A stretch of DNA of 64,000 nt from Limisalsivibrio acetivorans. GTDB lineage: Bacteria; Chrysiogenota; Deferribacteres; Deferribacterales; Geovibrionaceae. A program made the position numbers and the translations under genes. This document shows positions 28,603-37,785 of the stretch, in pieces. How positions within the stretch are numbered: the stretch's first letter is position 1; each line of letters opens with the position of its first letter. The notes under the pieces were generated by a model. That model had not been told where the DNA came from. It saw only the letters and a list, made by a program, of their open reading frames with translations, and made no database searches. The stretch is taken from contig NZ_ATWF01000001.1 in NCBI RefSeq assembly GCF_000421105.1, forward strand, positions 2,305,407 to 2,369,406, written 5' to 3'.

Positions 28603-29385
28603 ATGTCATTTGAATATCTCTATCAGACCGATACCCTGATGACATTTATACTGGCGGGGTTCAGGATCGCAGGCATACTTTTCAGCGCACCAATGTACGG
28701 AAGCCGGATGATACCCATTAACATCAAGGTTGCCCTTGCCCTTTTGCTCACTGTTCTCATAGCGCCCCTGATAGAACCTATCCAACTGGAAAATATAGAC
28801 TTTGTTCTTCTCGTTCTTGTTATTGCAAAGGAGCTTCTGCTTGGGATAGCCATAGGTCTGCTCGGTTATCTTCTGCTTGTGGGGGTTCAGATAGGGGGGC
28901 AGATAATCGGTTTCCAGATGGGCTTCGGTGTGGTAAACGTATTCGACCCGATGACAAACACCCAGCTCTCCATCATCGCCCAGTTCAAGAATATTGCGAT
29001 GCTCCTTTTCTTCGTTGCGCTGGATGGTCATCATATGGTTATCGGTGCGATCAGCGAATCCTTCGATGTGGTTCCGGTGGGGACCTTTGTTTTCCAGAGC
29101 GAGGGGTTCCTCTTTGTGGTTCAGCTTATGAGCCTTGCTTTCTCTACGGCGATTCAGATTGTTGCGCCTATCTTTGTAACACTGCTGACCCTGCACACGG
29201 TTATGGGTATAATGGGGAGACTGGTTCCCCAGCTGAACCTGATGATTGTGGGCTTCCCCCTGCAGATCGCCACGGGGCTCACCCTGCTTTCCCTCAGTCT
29301 TAACTACTTCTATATTGTGTTTGAAAAACTTCTGCACAATTATTTTAAAGAGATAGCAACACTTTTCAGCATCTTAGGTGGATAA
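28603..29385 (+). CDS. fliR: Flagellar export gate protein FliR
   Basis: 260 residues, five or six hydrophobic segments. MTFILAGFRIAGILFSAPMYGSRMIP at the start and IIGFQMGFGVVNVFDP in the middle are characteristic. It is part of the FliP-FliQ-FliR gate of the flagellar type III export machine in the inner membrane. fliP and fliQ are not in the window. The ribosome site (AAGGA) is 13 bases upstream, on the long side. First gene of the motility locus, divergent from mqnC. Confidence 0.95.
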   Translation: MSFEYLYQTDTLMTFILAGFRIAGILFSAPMYGSRMIPINIKVALALLLTVLIAPLIEPIQLENIDFVLLVLVIAKELLLGIAIGLLGYLLLVGVQIGGQIIGFQMGFGVVNVFDPMTNTQLSIIAQFKNIAMLLFFVALDGHHMVIGAISESFDVVPVGTFVFQSEGFLFVVQLMSLAFSTAIQIVAPIFVTLLTLHTVMGIMGRLVPQLNLMIVGFPLQIATGLTLLSLSLNYFYIVFEKLLHNYFKEIATLFSILGG

Positions 29386-30444
29386 ATGGCGGATAACGAC
29401 AGCGAAAAGACCGAAGACCCGACGAGCCGGCGAATAAGGCAGGCAAGGGAGGAGGGGAACGTTCCCAAGACAAGGGAGCTGAGCTCGGCAATTATGTTCC
29501 TCGCCATGGCGATGTTTATGTATTCCTACCTGCCCAAAATGGGTGTTGAGCTTATGCGCTACATGCGCGAGGCTATGCGCTCACTTGATTACGGTTTAGA
29601 CATCCAGAGTACCGTTGAGCTCCTCATATTCTCCCTCTTCTTTATGGGTAAACTCCTTGCGCCGATAATGTTTCTCCTGCTCGTTATTTCAATTGTTTCA
29701 AACAACCTCCAGTTCGGCTTCCTGTTTACCCCCAAGGCGCTGGCTATAAAATGGGAGAGGCTTGACCCTGTAAAGGGGCTCGGGAAGCTTTTTTCCAAGA
29801 AGAGCCTTGTGGAGCTCTTTAAGTCGCTCTTTAAGATATTCGTCATCGGTTTTGTCGCCTATACTATCGTTAACGGAAAGATCCCGACGATTCTGCGTCT
29901 CTCCGATTCGGACCCGATGGATACGGTTATCTTTTTCCTCCTGCTCATATTTGAGCTCTTTCTTAAAGTGGGTATCCTTGTTCTCCTTATGGCCATTGCG
30001 GATCTTTTCTACCAGAAATGGCAGAACAAAGAGGACCTTAAGATGACCAAAACCGAGGTTAAGGAGGAGCATAAGCAGATGGAGGGGGACCCGCTGGTTA
30101 AACAGAAAATACGCTCACTCCAGAAGGAGATGGCGAGGAAACGGATGATGGAGGATGTGCCTAAATCCGATGTTGTTGTTACAAATCCCACCCATTACGC
30201 CGTAGCCCTGCGTTATACGCCGGGGGAGGACAGGGCGCCTGTGGTTCTTGCAAAGGGACAAAGGCTTATAGCCCTTCGTATACGTGAAATGGCGAGGGAG
30301 AACGGAGTGCTTGTTCATGAGGATCCTCCCCTCGCAAGAACGCTTTTCAAAACGGTTGACATAGGTGATGAAATACCTGAAAATCTTTATAAAGCTGTAG
30401 CGGAAATCCTTTCACTTGTAGATAAATACAGAACCGCAAACTGA
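29386..30444 (+). CDS. flhB: Flagellar export protein FlhB
   Basis: 352 residues. N-terminal EKTEDPTSRRIRQAREEGNVPKTRE is the family opening, four membrane helices follow (to ~210), then the cytoplasmic domain with the self-cleaving NPTH at 267-270. Cleavage at NPTH switches export from rod/hook to filament substrates. It starts on the base after the fliR stop. Confidence 0.97.
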   Translation: MADNDSEKTEDPTSRRIRQAREEGNVPKTRELSSAIMFLAMAMFMYSYLPKMGVELMRYMREAMRSLDYGLDIQSTVELLIFSLFFMGKLLAPIMFLLLVISIVSNNLQFGFLFTPKALAIKWERLDPVKGLGKLFSKKSLVELFKSLFKIFVIGFVAYTIVNGKIPTILRLSDSDPMDTVIFFLLLIFELFLKVGILVLLMAIADLFYQKWQNKEDLKMTKTEVKEEHKQMEGDPLVKQKIRSLQKEMARKRMMEDVPKSDVVVTNPTHYAVALRYTPGEDRAPVVLAKGQRLIALRIREMARENGVLVHEDPPLARTLFKTVDIGDEIPENLYKAVAEILSLVDKYRTAN

Positions 30445-30464
30445 TGTCTTTCGGAGAAGCATAA

Positions 30465-32552
30465 ATGGCCGCCACTATCCAGGGTGTACTTACTCGTATA
30501 TTCAAGCAGAACGACATCATGTTTGCGTCTTTCTTTATAAGTATCATTATCGTAATGATCCTCCCGCTCCCCGCTTTTTTGTTGGACCTGCTTCTTACAG
30601 TCAGCATTACTTTTTCCGTTATCATCCTTATGGTTGCCATATACGCCGATGAGCCTTTGCAGTTCTCCACCTTTCCATCGGTTCTGCTGGTTATTACCCT
30701 GTTCCGGCTTGCGCTAAACGTCGCAACTACCAGGCGGATTCTGCTTTACGGAGCGAGCGGAGAGGGGGCTGCGGGTAACGTTATCCAGGCCTTCGGGCAG
30801 TTCGTTGTGGGGGGTAATTATATCGTTGGTATAATTATCTTCCTCATCCTTGTCTTGATCAACTTCATGGTTATCACGAAGGGTTCAACCCGTATCGCCG
30901 AGGTTGCCGCAAGGTTCACCCTTGATGCGATGCCGGGTAAGCAGATGAGTATCGATGCGGATCTCAACGCAGGCATCATTGATGAGATCACGGCGAAGAA
31001 GAAGCGTGAGACCATACAGAAGGAAGCGGACTACTACGGAGCAATGGATGGTGCGAGTAAGTTTGTTCGAGGGGATGCCGTTGCGGGTCTTATCGTTACT
31101 GCGATAAATATCATCGGCGGCCTGCTCATAGGAAGCCTGCAGCAGGGCTTGCCCCTACAGGAATCGGCTGGGATTTTCACAATCCTTACCATCGGTGACG
31201 GCCTCGTTACACAGATACCATCGCTCATAGTTTCCACGGCGGCGGGTATTATCGTTTCCCGTGCGGGTGGTGAGAGCGACCTCTCCGGCCAGCTTGTTAA
31301 TCAGCTTTTCACAAGCACCAAGGTACTCTCCATGACCGGTGGGATCCTCCTCTTCTTCTCCCTGATTCCCGGTCTTCCCAAGCTCTCCTTCATGGTAATT
31401 GCGGCGATGCTCTTCGGTATTGTTTATGCAACAAGGAAGGCGGTTGCACCCATTGATGAGAAGGCTGAGGATGATGAAGAGGAACCGGACGAAGAGCGGG
31501 ATGAGAAGGAAGAGGTGCGTGAACTGCTTGATATGGATACCATGGAGCTAGAGATCGGATTTAGCCTTATCCCCCTTGTTGACTCCTCCCAGGGGGGAAC
31601 CCTGCTCACTAGGATCAAGGCGATCAGAAAGCAGATCGCCCTTGAGATGGGTATTATCGTTCCTCCGGTGAGGATACGTGACAACCTCCAGCTGGATGGA
31701 ACGGGATATGTTGTTCTGCTCAAAGGTGTTAAGGTCGCCTCGGGAACCATCATGCCGGACAGGTTTATGGTGATGAACCCCGAAGGGGAGCTGAGCGATA
31801 TTGATGGAATACCCACCAAGGAACCCGCCTTTGGCCTTGAGGCGAAGTGGGTGGATGAGGCGCAGAAGGAGAAGGCGGAGCTGCAGGGCTACACCATAGT
31901 GGATCCCGCAACCGTTGTTGCCACACACCTCACTGAGGTTATTAAGAGCAACTCCTACGAGCTCCTCGGCAGACAGGAGACACAGGAACTTCTGGACAGG
32001 CTCAGGGAGAAGTATCCGAAGCTTGTGGAGGATCTTGTCCCGAATATTCTCGATTTAGGAACTGTTAACAGGGTTCTTCAGAATCTTCTGCGTGAGCGTG
32101 TCTCCATAAGGAACCTGCAGAGTATCCTTGAGGTGCTCGCCTCCTACGGGGTACAGAACAAGGATGTCCCCTCCCTCGTCGAGAAGGTGCGCTACGCCCT
32201 GCGCAGGCAGATAACCGAATCACTCCTTGCACCGGATGGAACCCTTTACGTCTTCACACTCCCCTCCAATGTGGAGCAGTTCATTGCGCAGAACCTCCAG
32301 CAGGGGGATGACGGCAAGGAGATACTCATTGACCCCTCCGTGGCCCAGAAGATACTCTCTGAGATAATGAAAAAGAGTGATGAGGTGGCGGAAAAGGGTT
32401 ACAGCCCCGTACTTGTTGTTTCTCCGCCGCTCAGGTATTCCATGAGAAAGTTTGTTGAGAAATTTATTAATAATATTAACGTAATATCACATAATGAGAT
32501 AAGCGATAACGTCCGGATCGAGAGTCTGGGAATGCTGGAGATTAAGCTATGA
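30465..32552 (+). CDS. flhA: Flagellar export protein FlhA
   Basis: 695 residues. Eight N-terminal membrane helices with the FHIPEP-type loop (GSTRIAEVAARFTLDAMPGK), then an acidic linker (EDDEEEPDEERDEKEE) and the large cytoplasmic ring domain that docks chaperone-substrate complexes. It forms the export gate's proton-driven ring. GGAG lies 10 bases before the ATG; it overlaps flhF by 4 bases. Confidence 0.97.
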   Translation: MAATIQGVLTRIFKQNDIMFASFFISIIIVMILPLPAFLLDLLLTVSITFSVIILMVAIYADEPLQFSTFPSVLLVITLFRLALNVATTRRILLYGASGEGAAGNVIQAFGQFVVGGNYIVGIIIFLILVLINFMVITKGSTRIAEVAARFTLDAMPGKQMSIDADLNAGIIDEITAKKKRETIQKEADYYGAMDGASKFVRGDAVAGLIVTAINIIGGLLIGSLQQGLPLQESAGIFTILTIGDGLVTQIPSLIVSTAAGIIVSRAGGESDLSGQLVNQLFTSTKVLSMTGGILLFFSLIPGLPKLSFMVIAAMLFGIVYATRKAVAPIDEKAEDDEEEPDEERDEKEEVRELLDMDTMELEIGFSLIPLVDSSQGGTLLTRIKAIRKQIALEMGIIVPPVRIRDNLQLDGTGYVVLLKGVKVASGTIMPDRFMVMNPEGELSDIDGIPTKEPAFGLEAKWVDEAQKEKAELQGYTIVDPATVVATHLTEVIKSNSYELLGRQETQELLDRLREKYPKLVEDLVPNILDLGTVNRVLQNLLRERVSIRNLQSILEVLASYGVQNKDVPSLVEKVRYALRRQITESLLAPDGTLYVFTLPSNVEQFIAQNLQQGDDGKEILIDPSVAQKILSEIMKKSDEVAEKGYSPVLVVSPPLRYSMRKFVEKFINNINVISHNEISDNVRIESLGMLEIKL

Positions 32553-33892
32553 GGATAAAGAAGTACGAAGCTTACGACATGGCCGAAGCCATGAGGATGA
32601 TAAAGGCGGAGCTGGGCTCGGAAGCTATAATCCTCAACACGAGAAAAGTGGTCAAAAACAGCGGTTTCGGACTCTTTTCCAAACCCGTCATAGAGGTTAC
32701 CGCCGCCGTGGATATGGATGAACGTATCCAGGAGGAGAAGAAGGTTCAGCGGGTTAAGCCGAAGCGCAGCAATGAGGGTTACACCCCCGAGAGCTATCCC
32801 TCCGTTACAGCAGGGGGAACCTATAACAGCTACGGCAGGCATGCCGAATCCTCCGAGAACGAAGAACGTGAGTTTGTGGAGCTTAATCCGGACATACTCC
32901 GTAAGCAGGAGGAGGAATCGGCTAGAAAAGCCTCCCAGAAGAAGGAAGCCGGAGGGGATCTGGGCAAGCTCACCGAGCTGATAAACACCCTCGGTCTCAA
33001 CCGCTTCGAAGGGCTTATGGAGGATGTGGCGGATATAAAGAAACAGATGCTTGAGATGAAGTCCGCCCTCAGCGAGAACATTGTTGTGGATCTCCCCCCT
33101 GTGCTCAAAGAGTTTTACGCCCTTATGGTGAAGAACGGGGTTGATGACGTTATCGCATACAAGTTTCTGAAGAGAATAGAGAAGCGTGCCACAGCGGGAC
33201 TCACCCGCAATCAGGTACGCAACCTCATCGTACAGCTTCTTGCGGACCTGATTCCTCTGGAGAAGAATTACTTCTCCACTCTGAACAGTAAGGTGGTCGC
33301 CTTTGTGGGCCCGACCGGAGTCGGCAAAACCACCACAGTGGCAAAGATCGCCGCAGAGCTCTCCCTCAAGCTCAAGAAGAGGGTGAGCCTTATAACGATA
33401 GATAACTTCCGTATCGGTGCAGTGGAGCAGCTTAAAACCTATGCGGAGATTGTGGATATCCCCCTTCAGGTGGCCTCCAGCCCCGAAGAGTTGGATGAGA
33501 TACTCCGCAACTCGGAAAACTACGATTACGTATTTGTGGACTCCATGGGAAGAAGTCAGTTTGACACGGAGCAGATAGGGGATATCTTAAGTTTTATACA
33601 GAGCGGTAAGGATATCAGCGTCGCCCTTGTTCTCTCAATGAGTAGCAACCATCAGGAGATGGCGGATACCTTTGAGAACTACTCAAAGCTGAAGCCGGAG
33701 TACCTCGTCTTTACCAAGCTTGACGAGACTAAATACTTCGGCCCGCTTATAAATCTTCCCATAAGGAAGAAGACCCCCGTTCTGCTGCTCTCCACCGGAC
33801 AGAACGTTCCGGATGACATGGAAGTGCCGGATGGCAGAAGGATTGCTAATGCTATCCTCAGAGAAATTCCGGGCTTCTGGAGTGAGAAATGA
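32549..33892 (+). CDS. flhF: Flagellar SRP-like GTPase FlhF
   Basis: 447 residues: a basic N-terminal region (IKKYEAYDMAEAMRMIKAELGSEA) and charged linker, an N-domain helix bundle, then the SRP-type G domain with VAFVGPTGVGKTTTVAKIA, ITIDNFRIGAVEQL, VDSMGRS and FTKLDE. DSMGRS departs from the usual DTAGRS at two positions. FlhF marks the pole or site where the flagellum is built, together with FlhG next door. Four-base overlaps on both sides. Confidence 0.95.
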   Translation: MRIKKYEAYDMAEAMRMIKAELGSEAIILNTRKVVKNSGFGLFSKPVIEVTAAVDMDERIQEEKKVQRVKPKRSNEGYTPESYPSVTAGGTYNSYGRHAESSENEEREFVELNPDILRKQEEESARKASQKKEAGGDLGKLTELINTLGLNRFEGLMEDVADIKKQMLEMKSALSENIVVDLPPVLKEFYALMVKNGVDDVIAYKFLKRIEKRATAGLTRNQVRNLIVQLLADLIPLEKNYFSTLNSKVVAFVGPTGVGKTTTVAKIAAELSLKLKKRVSLITIDNFRIGAVEQLKTYAEIVDIPLQVASSPEELDEILRNSENYDYVFVDSMGRSQFDTEQIGDILSFIQSGKDISVALVLSMSSNHQEMADTFENYSKLKPEYLVFTKLDETKYFGPLINLPIRKKTPVLLLSTGQNVPDDMEVPDGRRIANAILREIPGFWSEK

Positions 33893-34731
33893 CCGATCAG
33901 GCCTACAATTTAAGGAAAAAAGCTTGGGAGAAAAAGAGGCGGGCGTCTTATATCTCCGTTTCCAGCGGCAAGGGTGGAGTGGGTAAAACCAACTTCGTGG
34001 TAAACCTTGCCTACTGGCTGGCGAAGATGGGAAAAAAAGTGCTTGTATTTGATGCAGATCTGGGTTTGGCGAACATTGATATCCTGCTGAACCTCACCGT
34101 TAAGTCCTCCATACGGAAATATCTTCGTGGTGAGGCTGAGATGGAAGACCTGCTTAAGAAGGATGTTTACGGCTTCGATGTCGTTCCGGCGGCCAGCGGT
34201 TTCGCCGAGCTTACAAAACTGGATGATGAAGAGTTTGAGAAGCTGGTGGAGATCTTTGTAAGCATGGACACAATGTACGACTATATCCTCTTCGATACCG
34301 GTGCAGGCATCTCCGATACCGTGACCCGTTTCGCCGCCATTGCGGATAACGTAATCGTTATGACCCAGCCCGAACCTACAGCTATAACCGATGCCTATGC
34401 ATTCATGAAGGTTGTGCACTTTGAGCACGGGGTTGATAAGGTTCAGTTTGTTCTGAACCGGGTGGAGGATGTTCCCGGTGTTAAGAGTATTTACATGAGC
34501 ATGAAGAACGTTGCGATGAAGTTTCTCAACATAGACCTTGAGCTTCTGGGTCACCTGCGTGAGGATAAGCAGTTGATAAGCGCTGTGCGTCAGCAGAAAC
34601 CTGTTTCAGAAGTAAGCCCCAACGGTAGTTACTCCCGGGATATCTACAATATCGCCCGAAAGATCGTCGGCCTCCCCAAAGAAAAGGAGAAGCCGGGGCT
34701 CTACGGTATACTTAAGGGGGTCTTTAAATGA
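33889..34731 (+). CDS. flhG: Flagellar number regulator FlhG (MinD-like ATPase)
   Basis: 280 residues. The N-terminus TDQAYNLRKKAW holds the DQAxxLR motif by which FlhG activates FlhF's GTPase. The deviant Walker A is SSGKGGVGKTN, then FDADLGLANIDILL and DTGAGISD, as in MinD-type ATPases. It limits flagellar number. The C-terminal amphipathic segment (GLYGILKGVFK) would bind membrane. Overlaps flhF and the small membrane protein by 4 bases each. Confidence 0.95.
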   Translation: MTDQAYNLRKKAWEKKRRASYISVSSGKGGVGKTNFVVNLAYWLAKMGKKVLVFDADLGLANIDILLNLTVKSSIRKYLRGEAEMEDLLKKDVYGFDVVPAASGFAELTKLDDEEFEKLVEIFVSMDTMYDYILFDTGAGISDTVTRFAAIADNVIVMTQPEPTAITDAYAFMKVVHFEHGVDKVQFVLNRVEDVPGVKSIYMSMKNVAMKFLNIDLELLGHLREDKQLISAVRQQKPVSEVSPNGSYSRDIYNIARKIVGLPKEKEKPGLYGILKGVFK

Positions 34732-34931
34732 ATTTTCTGCATAAGGAATTTGCTCTCTTTCTCGCCTCCGGTGCGTTTATGGCTTCCTTTGTTTACAAGG
34801 TGTTTCTGCTTGAGGTAAAATTGACTTATGTCGCCAGGGACTTTATAATGTTTTTCGTTATATATTTTGTTGCCGAAAAATTATTCCTCCTTATCGACAA
34901 AATAATTATTAATTACAGGAAGATACTTTGA
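34728..34931 (+). CDS. Small membrane protein between flhG and fliA
   Basis: 67 residues, two hydrophobic segments (FALFLASGAFMASFVYKVFLL and FIMFFVIYFVAEKLFLLI) and a basic tail. No family recognised. Four-base overlap with flhG and one-base overlap with fliA make it almost certainly translated. The position suggests a part in flagellar assembly or in regulating FlhF/FlhG or FliA; that is inference. Confidence 0.75.
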   Translation: MNFLHKEFALFLASGAFMASFVYKVFLLEVKLTYVARDFIMFFVIYFVAEKLFLLIDKIIINYRKIL

Positions 34932-35665
34932 TGCACTATGACACAGGGGCTGTCAACAGGTTTACAGATGAGGAACGGGAAGCGATCCTTAAGGAGTTTA
35001 TGCCCAGAATAAAGTCCTGGGTTATCCGTATGTGCAGCACCCTTCCCGATACCGTAGAGGTCGATGACCTATATTCCTCGGCATGCCTCGGGCTCATAGA
35101 AAGTATGGATCGATTCGATAAGGACAGGAACGTAAACTTCTATACGTATGCAGAAAGAAGGATCAAGGGCTCTATCCTTGATACACTGCGAAGCCTGGAT
35201 TTTCTTCCCAGAAATGTAAGGACAAGGCTCAAGCAGCTGGAGGCCTTTGTGGAGAAAACCTATCGTGAGCTTGGGAGCAAGCCCTCGGTGGATCAGATAG
35301 TTGAGCAGACGGATTTTACCCATGCAGAGGTGTACCGCCTCCTGGATCTACAGGACAACGACAAGCTTTTGAGCCTTGACGAAACTGTGGGTACAGAAGG
35401 GGATACAAACCTCATTGACTTTATCAAAGCCAAAGGGCTTACCCCGGAGGATGAGACGATAAAGTCAAAACTTATTGAGCGGCTGGGTGGTGAGATAGAC
35501 TCTCTTTCCGAGAAAGAGAAATATGTTATTACCCTCTATTACCACGAGGAGCTTACTATGAAGGAGATCGCCGAGGTTCTGAGGATTACGGAATCAAGGG
35601 TTTCCCAGATTCATTCCGCCGCCGTTTCAAAGCTGAAAAGGAGGCTTAAGGATTTCTATGAGTAA
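34931..35665 (+). CDS. fliA: Flagellar sigma factor FliA (sigma-28)
   Basis: 244 residues from the ATG that overlaps the upstream stop as TGATG. Region 2 (VDDLYSSACLGLIESMDRFD, VNFYTYAERRIKGSILDTLR), region 3 (GSKPSVDQIVEQT) and region 4 (LTMKEIAEVLRITESRVSQIHSAA) are all present, as in FliA/WhiG. It directs RNA polymerase to late flagellar and chemotaxis promoters. Overlaps cheB by 8 bases. Confidence 0.96.
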   Translation: MHYDTGAVNRFTDEEREAILKEFMPRIKSWVIRMCSTLPDTVEVDDLYSSACLGLIESMDRFDKDRNVNFYTYAERRIKGSILDTLRSLDFLPRNVRTRLKQLEAFVEKTYRELGSKPSVDQIVEQTDFTHAEVYRLLDLQDNDKLLSLDETVGTEGDTNLIDFIKAKGLTPEDETIKSKLIERLGGEIDSLSEKEKYVITLYYHEELTMKEIAEVLRITESRVSQIHSAAVSKLKRRLKDFYE

Positions 35666-36746
35666 GGTTAGAGTGGTAGTTGTTGATGATTCCGCTTTCA
35701 TGAGAAAGGCGATCGAATCTATGATCGCCAAGGACCCTGATATTGAGATCGTCGGGCAGGCGAGAAACGGCTTTGAGGCCGTTGATATGGCTAAAAAGCT
35801 AAGACCCGATGTTATGACCCTTGATATAGAGATGCCCCGTATGGACGGGCTTACAGCGTTGCAGAAGATAATGGAGGAGAATCCTCTCCCCGTTATCATG
35901 GTTAGTTCCCTTACAACGGAAGGTGCCGATGCAACTATAAAGGCGCTGGAATACGGTGCAGTGGACTTCATATCCAAGGATAAGTCCTTTGCCAGCTTCG
36001 GCGTAATGAAGATAGAGGATGAGCTTCGCAACAAGATAAAAAGCTTCGCCCGCAGAAAGGGTATTATACGCAGGATGCCCGTTCGAAAACCGATGCGCCC
36101 CTCCGCTCCGGCGGCCCAGAGACAGCCCCAGGCTCCCTCAAAGCCCGAGGCGACAAAGACCGTCAGCCGTGGTTTCGGCAAGAAGCTGGTGGTTATCGGC
36201 ACCTCTACGGGGGGACCGCAGTCGCTCCAGAAGGTTATACCCCGTATCCCTGCAAACTTTCCCTGTCCTATCGTCATAGTTCAGCATATGCCGCCGAACT
36301 TCACAAAATCACTCGCCACAAGGCTCGATTCCCTCAGCAAGCTGAAGGTCATCGAAGCTCAGGGGAATGAGAAGCTGGAGCCTGGTACTGTTTACATAGC
36401 AAAGGGTGGTAACCACCTTAAGCTTAAGAGGGCCGGCTCCGGCCTGCTTACGGGTATATCTTCGGAACCCGAGGGAAGCCTCCATGTGCCCAGTGTGGAT
36501 GTAACCGTGGAATCCATTGCAAACGTTGCAGGAACCGATACCCTGGGCGTTATCATGACAGGTATGGGGAGTGACGGACGCAAAGGACTTCAGATGCTTA
36601 AGCAGAGAGGGGGGAATGTTATAGCTCAGGACGAAGAGAGCTGTATCGTCTACGGTATGCCCAGAGCCGTTATTGAGGCGGGTATATCCGATGAGATTGT
36701 TCCCCTTGACGATATATTCAACAGGATCATATTCCACTGTAAATAA
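35658..36746 (+). CDS. cheB: Chemotaxis methylesterase CheB
   Basis: 362 residues. Receiver domain with Asp10/Asp11 and phospho-acceptor Asp56 in TLDIEMPRMDG, a Pro/Ala linker (~145-168), and the esterase domain with Ser in GTSTGGP (181-187), His210 in VIVQHMP and Asp306 in MGSDGRKG. It removes methyl groups from chemoreceptors or deamidates them when phosphorylated by CheA, the counter-enzyme of CheR encoded 11 kb downstream. Confidence 0.97.
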   Translation: MSKVRVVVVDDSAFMRKAIESMIAKDPDIEIVGQARNGFEAVDMAKKLRPDVMTLDIEMPRMDGLTALQKIMEENPLPVIMVSSLTTEGADATIKALEYGAVDFISKDKSFASFGVMKIEDELRNKIKSFARRKGIIRRMPVRKPMRPSAPAAQRQPQAPSKPEATKTVSRGFGKKLVVIGTSTGGPQSLQKVIPRIPANFPCPIVIVQHMPPNFTKSLATRLDSLSKLKVIEAQGNEKLEPGTVYIAKGGNHLKLKRAGSGLLTGISSEPEGSLHVPSVDVTVESIANVAGTDTLGVIMTGMGSDGRKGLQMLKQRGGNVIAQDEESCIVYGMPRAVIEAGISDEIVPLDDIFNRIIFHCK

Positions 36747-36768
36747 ACAACTATTCGGGGTGTAGCAG

Positions 36769-37785
36769 ATGGCGGATATCCTTAGTCAGGAGGAAATTGA
36801 TGCTTTGCTGTCGACGGTGTCGACGGAAGAGGACCTCTCAGACGATTCGCTCCAACAGCTTGATTTCGTACCGAAGAAGATCTCGGTTTACGACTTCCGG
36901 AGACCAGACAGGGTCTCGAAGGAACAGCTGCGCTCAATCCGCAACCTCCATGATAAATTCGCCAGAAACTTCTCCTCCTCACTTTCCAACTTTCTGAGAA
37001 CCATTACCGACATTACTCTTGTGAGTGTTGACCAGATGACATACGGCGAGTTCCTCATGTCTCTCCCCGATCCCACAAGCTTTAATATTCTCAGTATGAT
37101 ACCGATGGAGGGGAACAGTGTCCTTGAGATAAACCCCTCGCTCATCTTTCCCATAGTCGACAAGCTCCTCGGCGGGCAGGGACAGCCCCTCTTCCAGTCC
37201 AGAGAGCTTACCAACCTTGAACAGCACATTATTGAAGGGATCCTCTCCCTTATCCTCAAGGATCTTGAAGAGGTTTGGAGGCAGATCGTTCCCAACGTCC
37301 GTCTCAAGAAGGAGCTCAGCGAGAACAGCCCCCATATTATCCAGATCGTTGCCCAGAACGAGGTTGTGGTTCTTGTGGTATTCGAGGTGAAATTCGGAGA
37401 AGCCACTGGTATGATGAACCTGTGCATACCCGCCATCGTCCTTGAACCTGTCCTCGGTAAGATAAGCTCCCAGGACTGGCTTATCGGAGCAAAGAAAGGT
37501 AAATTCGGCGACAACGAGGAGCATATACTTGAGATGCTTGAGGCGATCCCTATTGAGATGAGAACAAACCTCGGCGGGACAAGGCTCACAATTGAAGATA
37601 TACTGAACCTTAAGCAGGGGGAACTTGTTATGCTTGATATGAAGAGCAACCTCCCTGTGGACGTGTTCGTTAATAACGATAAAAAATTCAACGGCCAGAT
37701 GGGCACCCTGGGTGTTAAAAAGGCCGTTAAAATTACTGATATAATAGTGGAAAGTGTTGATGAAGAAGAATCTGGAAGCGAGTAA
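36769..37785 (+). CDS. fliM: Flagellar switch protein FliM
   Basis: 338 residues. Opening LSQEEIDALLS, then FRRPDRVSKEQLRSIRNLHDKFAR, the FliG-contact loop LLGGQGQP (~133-140), and a C-terminal FliN-like domain (LGGTRLTIEDILNLKQGE). Part of the C-ring that reverses the motor on binding CheY-P. The CheY-binding N-terminus is not the canonical LSQxEIDALL extended form but keeps its core. fliN begins 26 bases before its end. Confidence 0.96.
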   Translation: MADILSQEEIDALLSTVSTEEDLSDDSLQQLDFVPKKISVYDFRRPDRVSKEQLRSIRNLHDKFARNFSSSLSNFLRTITDITLVSVDQMTYGEFLMSLPDPTSFNILSMIPMEGNSVLEINPSLIFPIVDKLLGGQGQPLFQSRELTNLEQHIIEGILSLILKDLEEVWRQIVPNVRLKKELSENSPHIIQIVAQNEVVVLVVFEVKFGEATGMMNLCIPAIVLEPVLGKISSQDWLIGAKKGKFGDNEEHILEMLEAIPIEMRTNLGGTRLTIEDILNLKQGELVMLDMKSNLPVDVFVNNDKKFNGQMGTLGVKKAVKITDIIVESVDEEESGSE

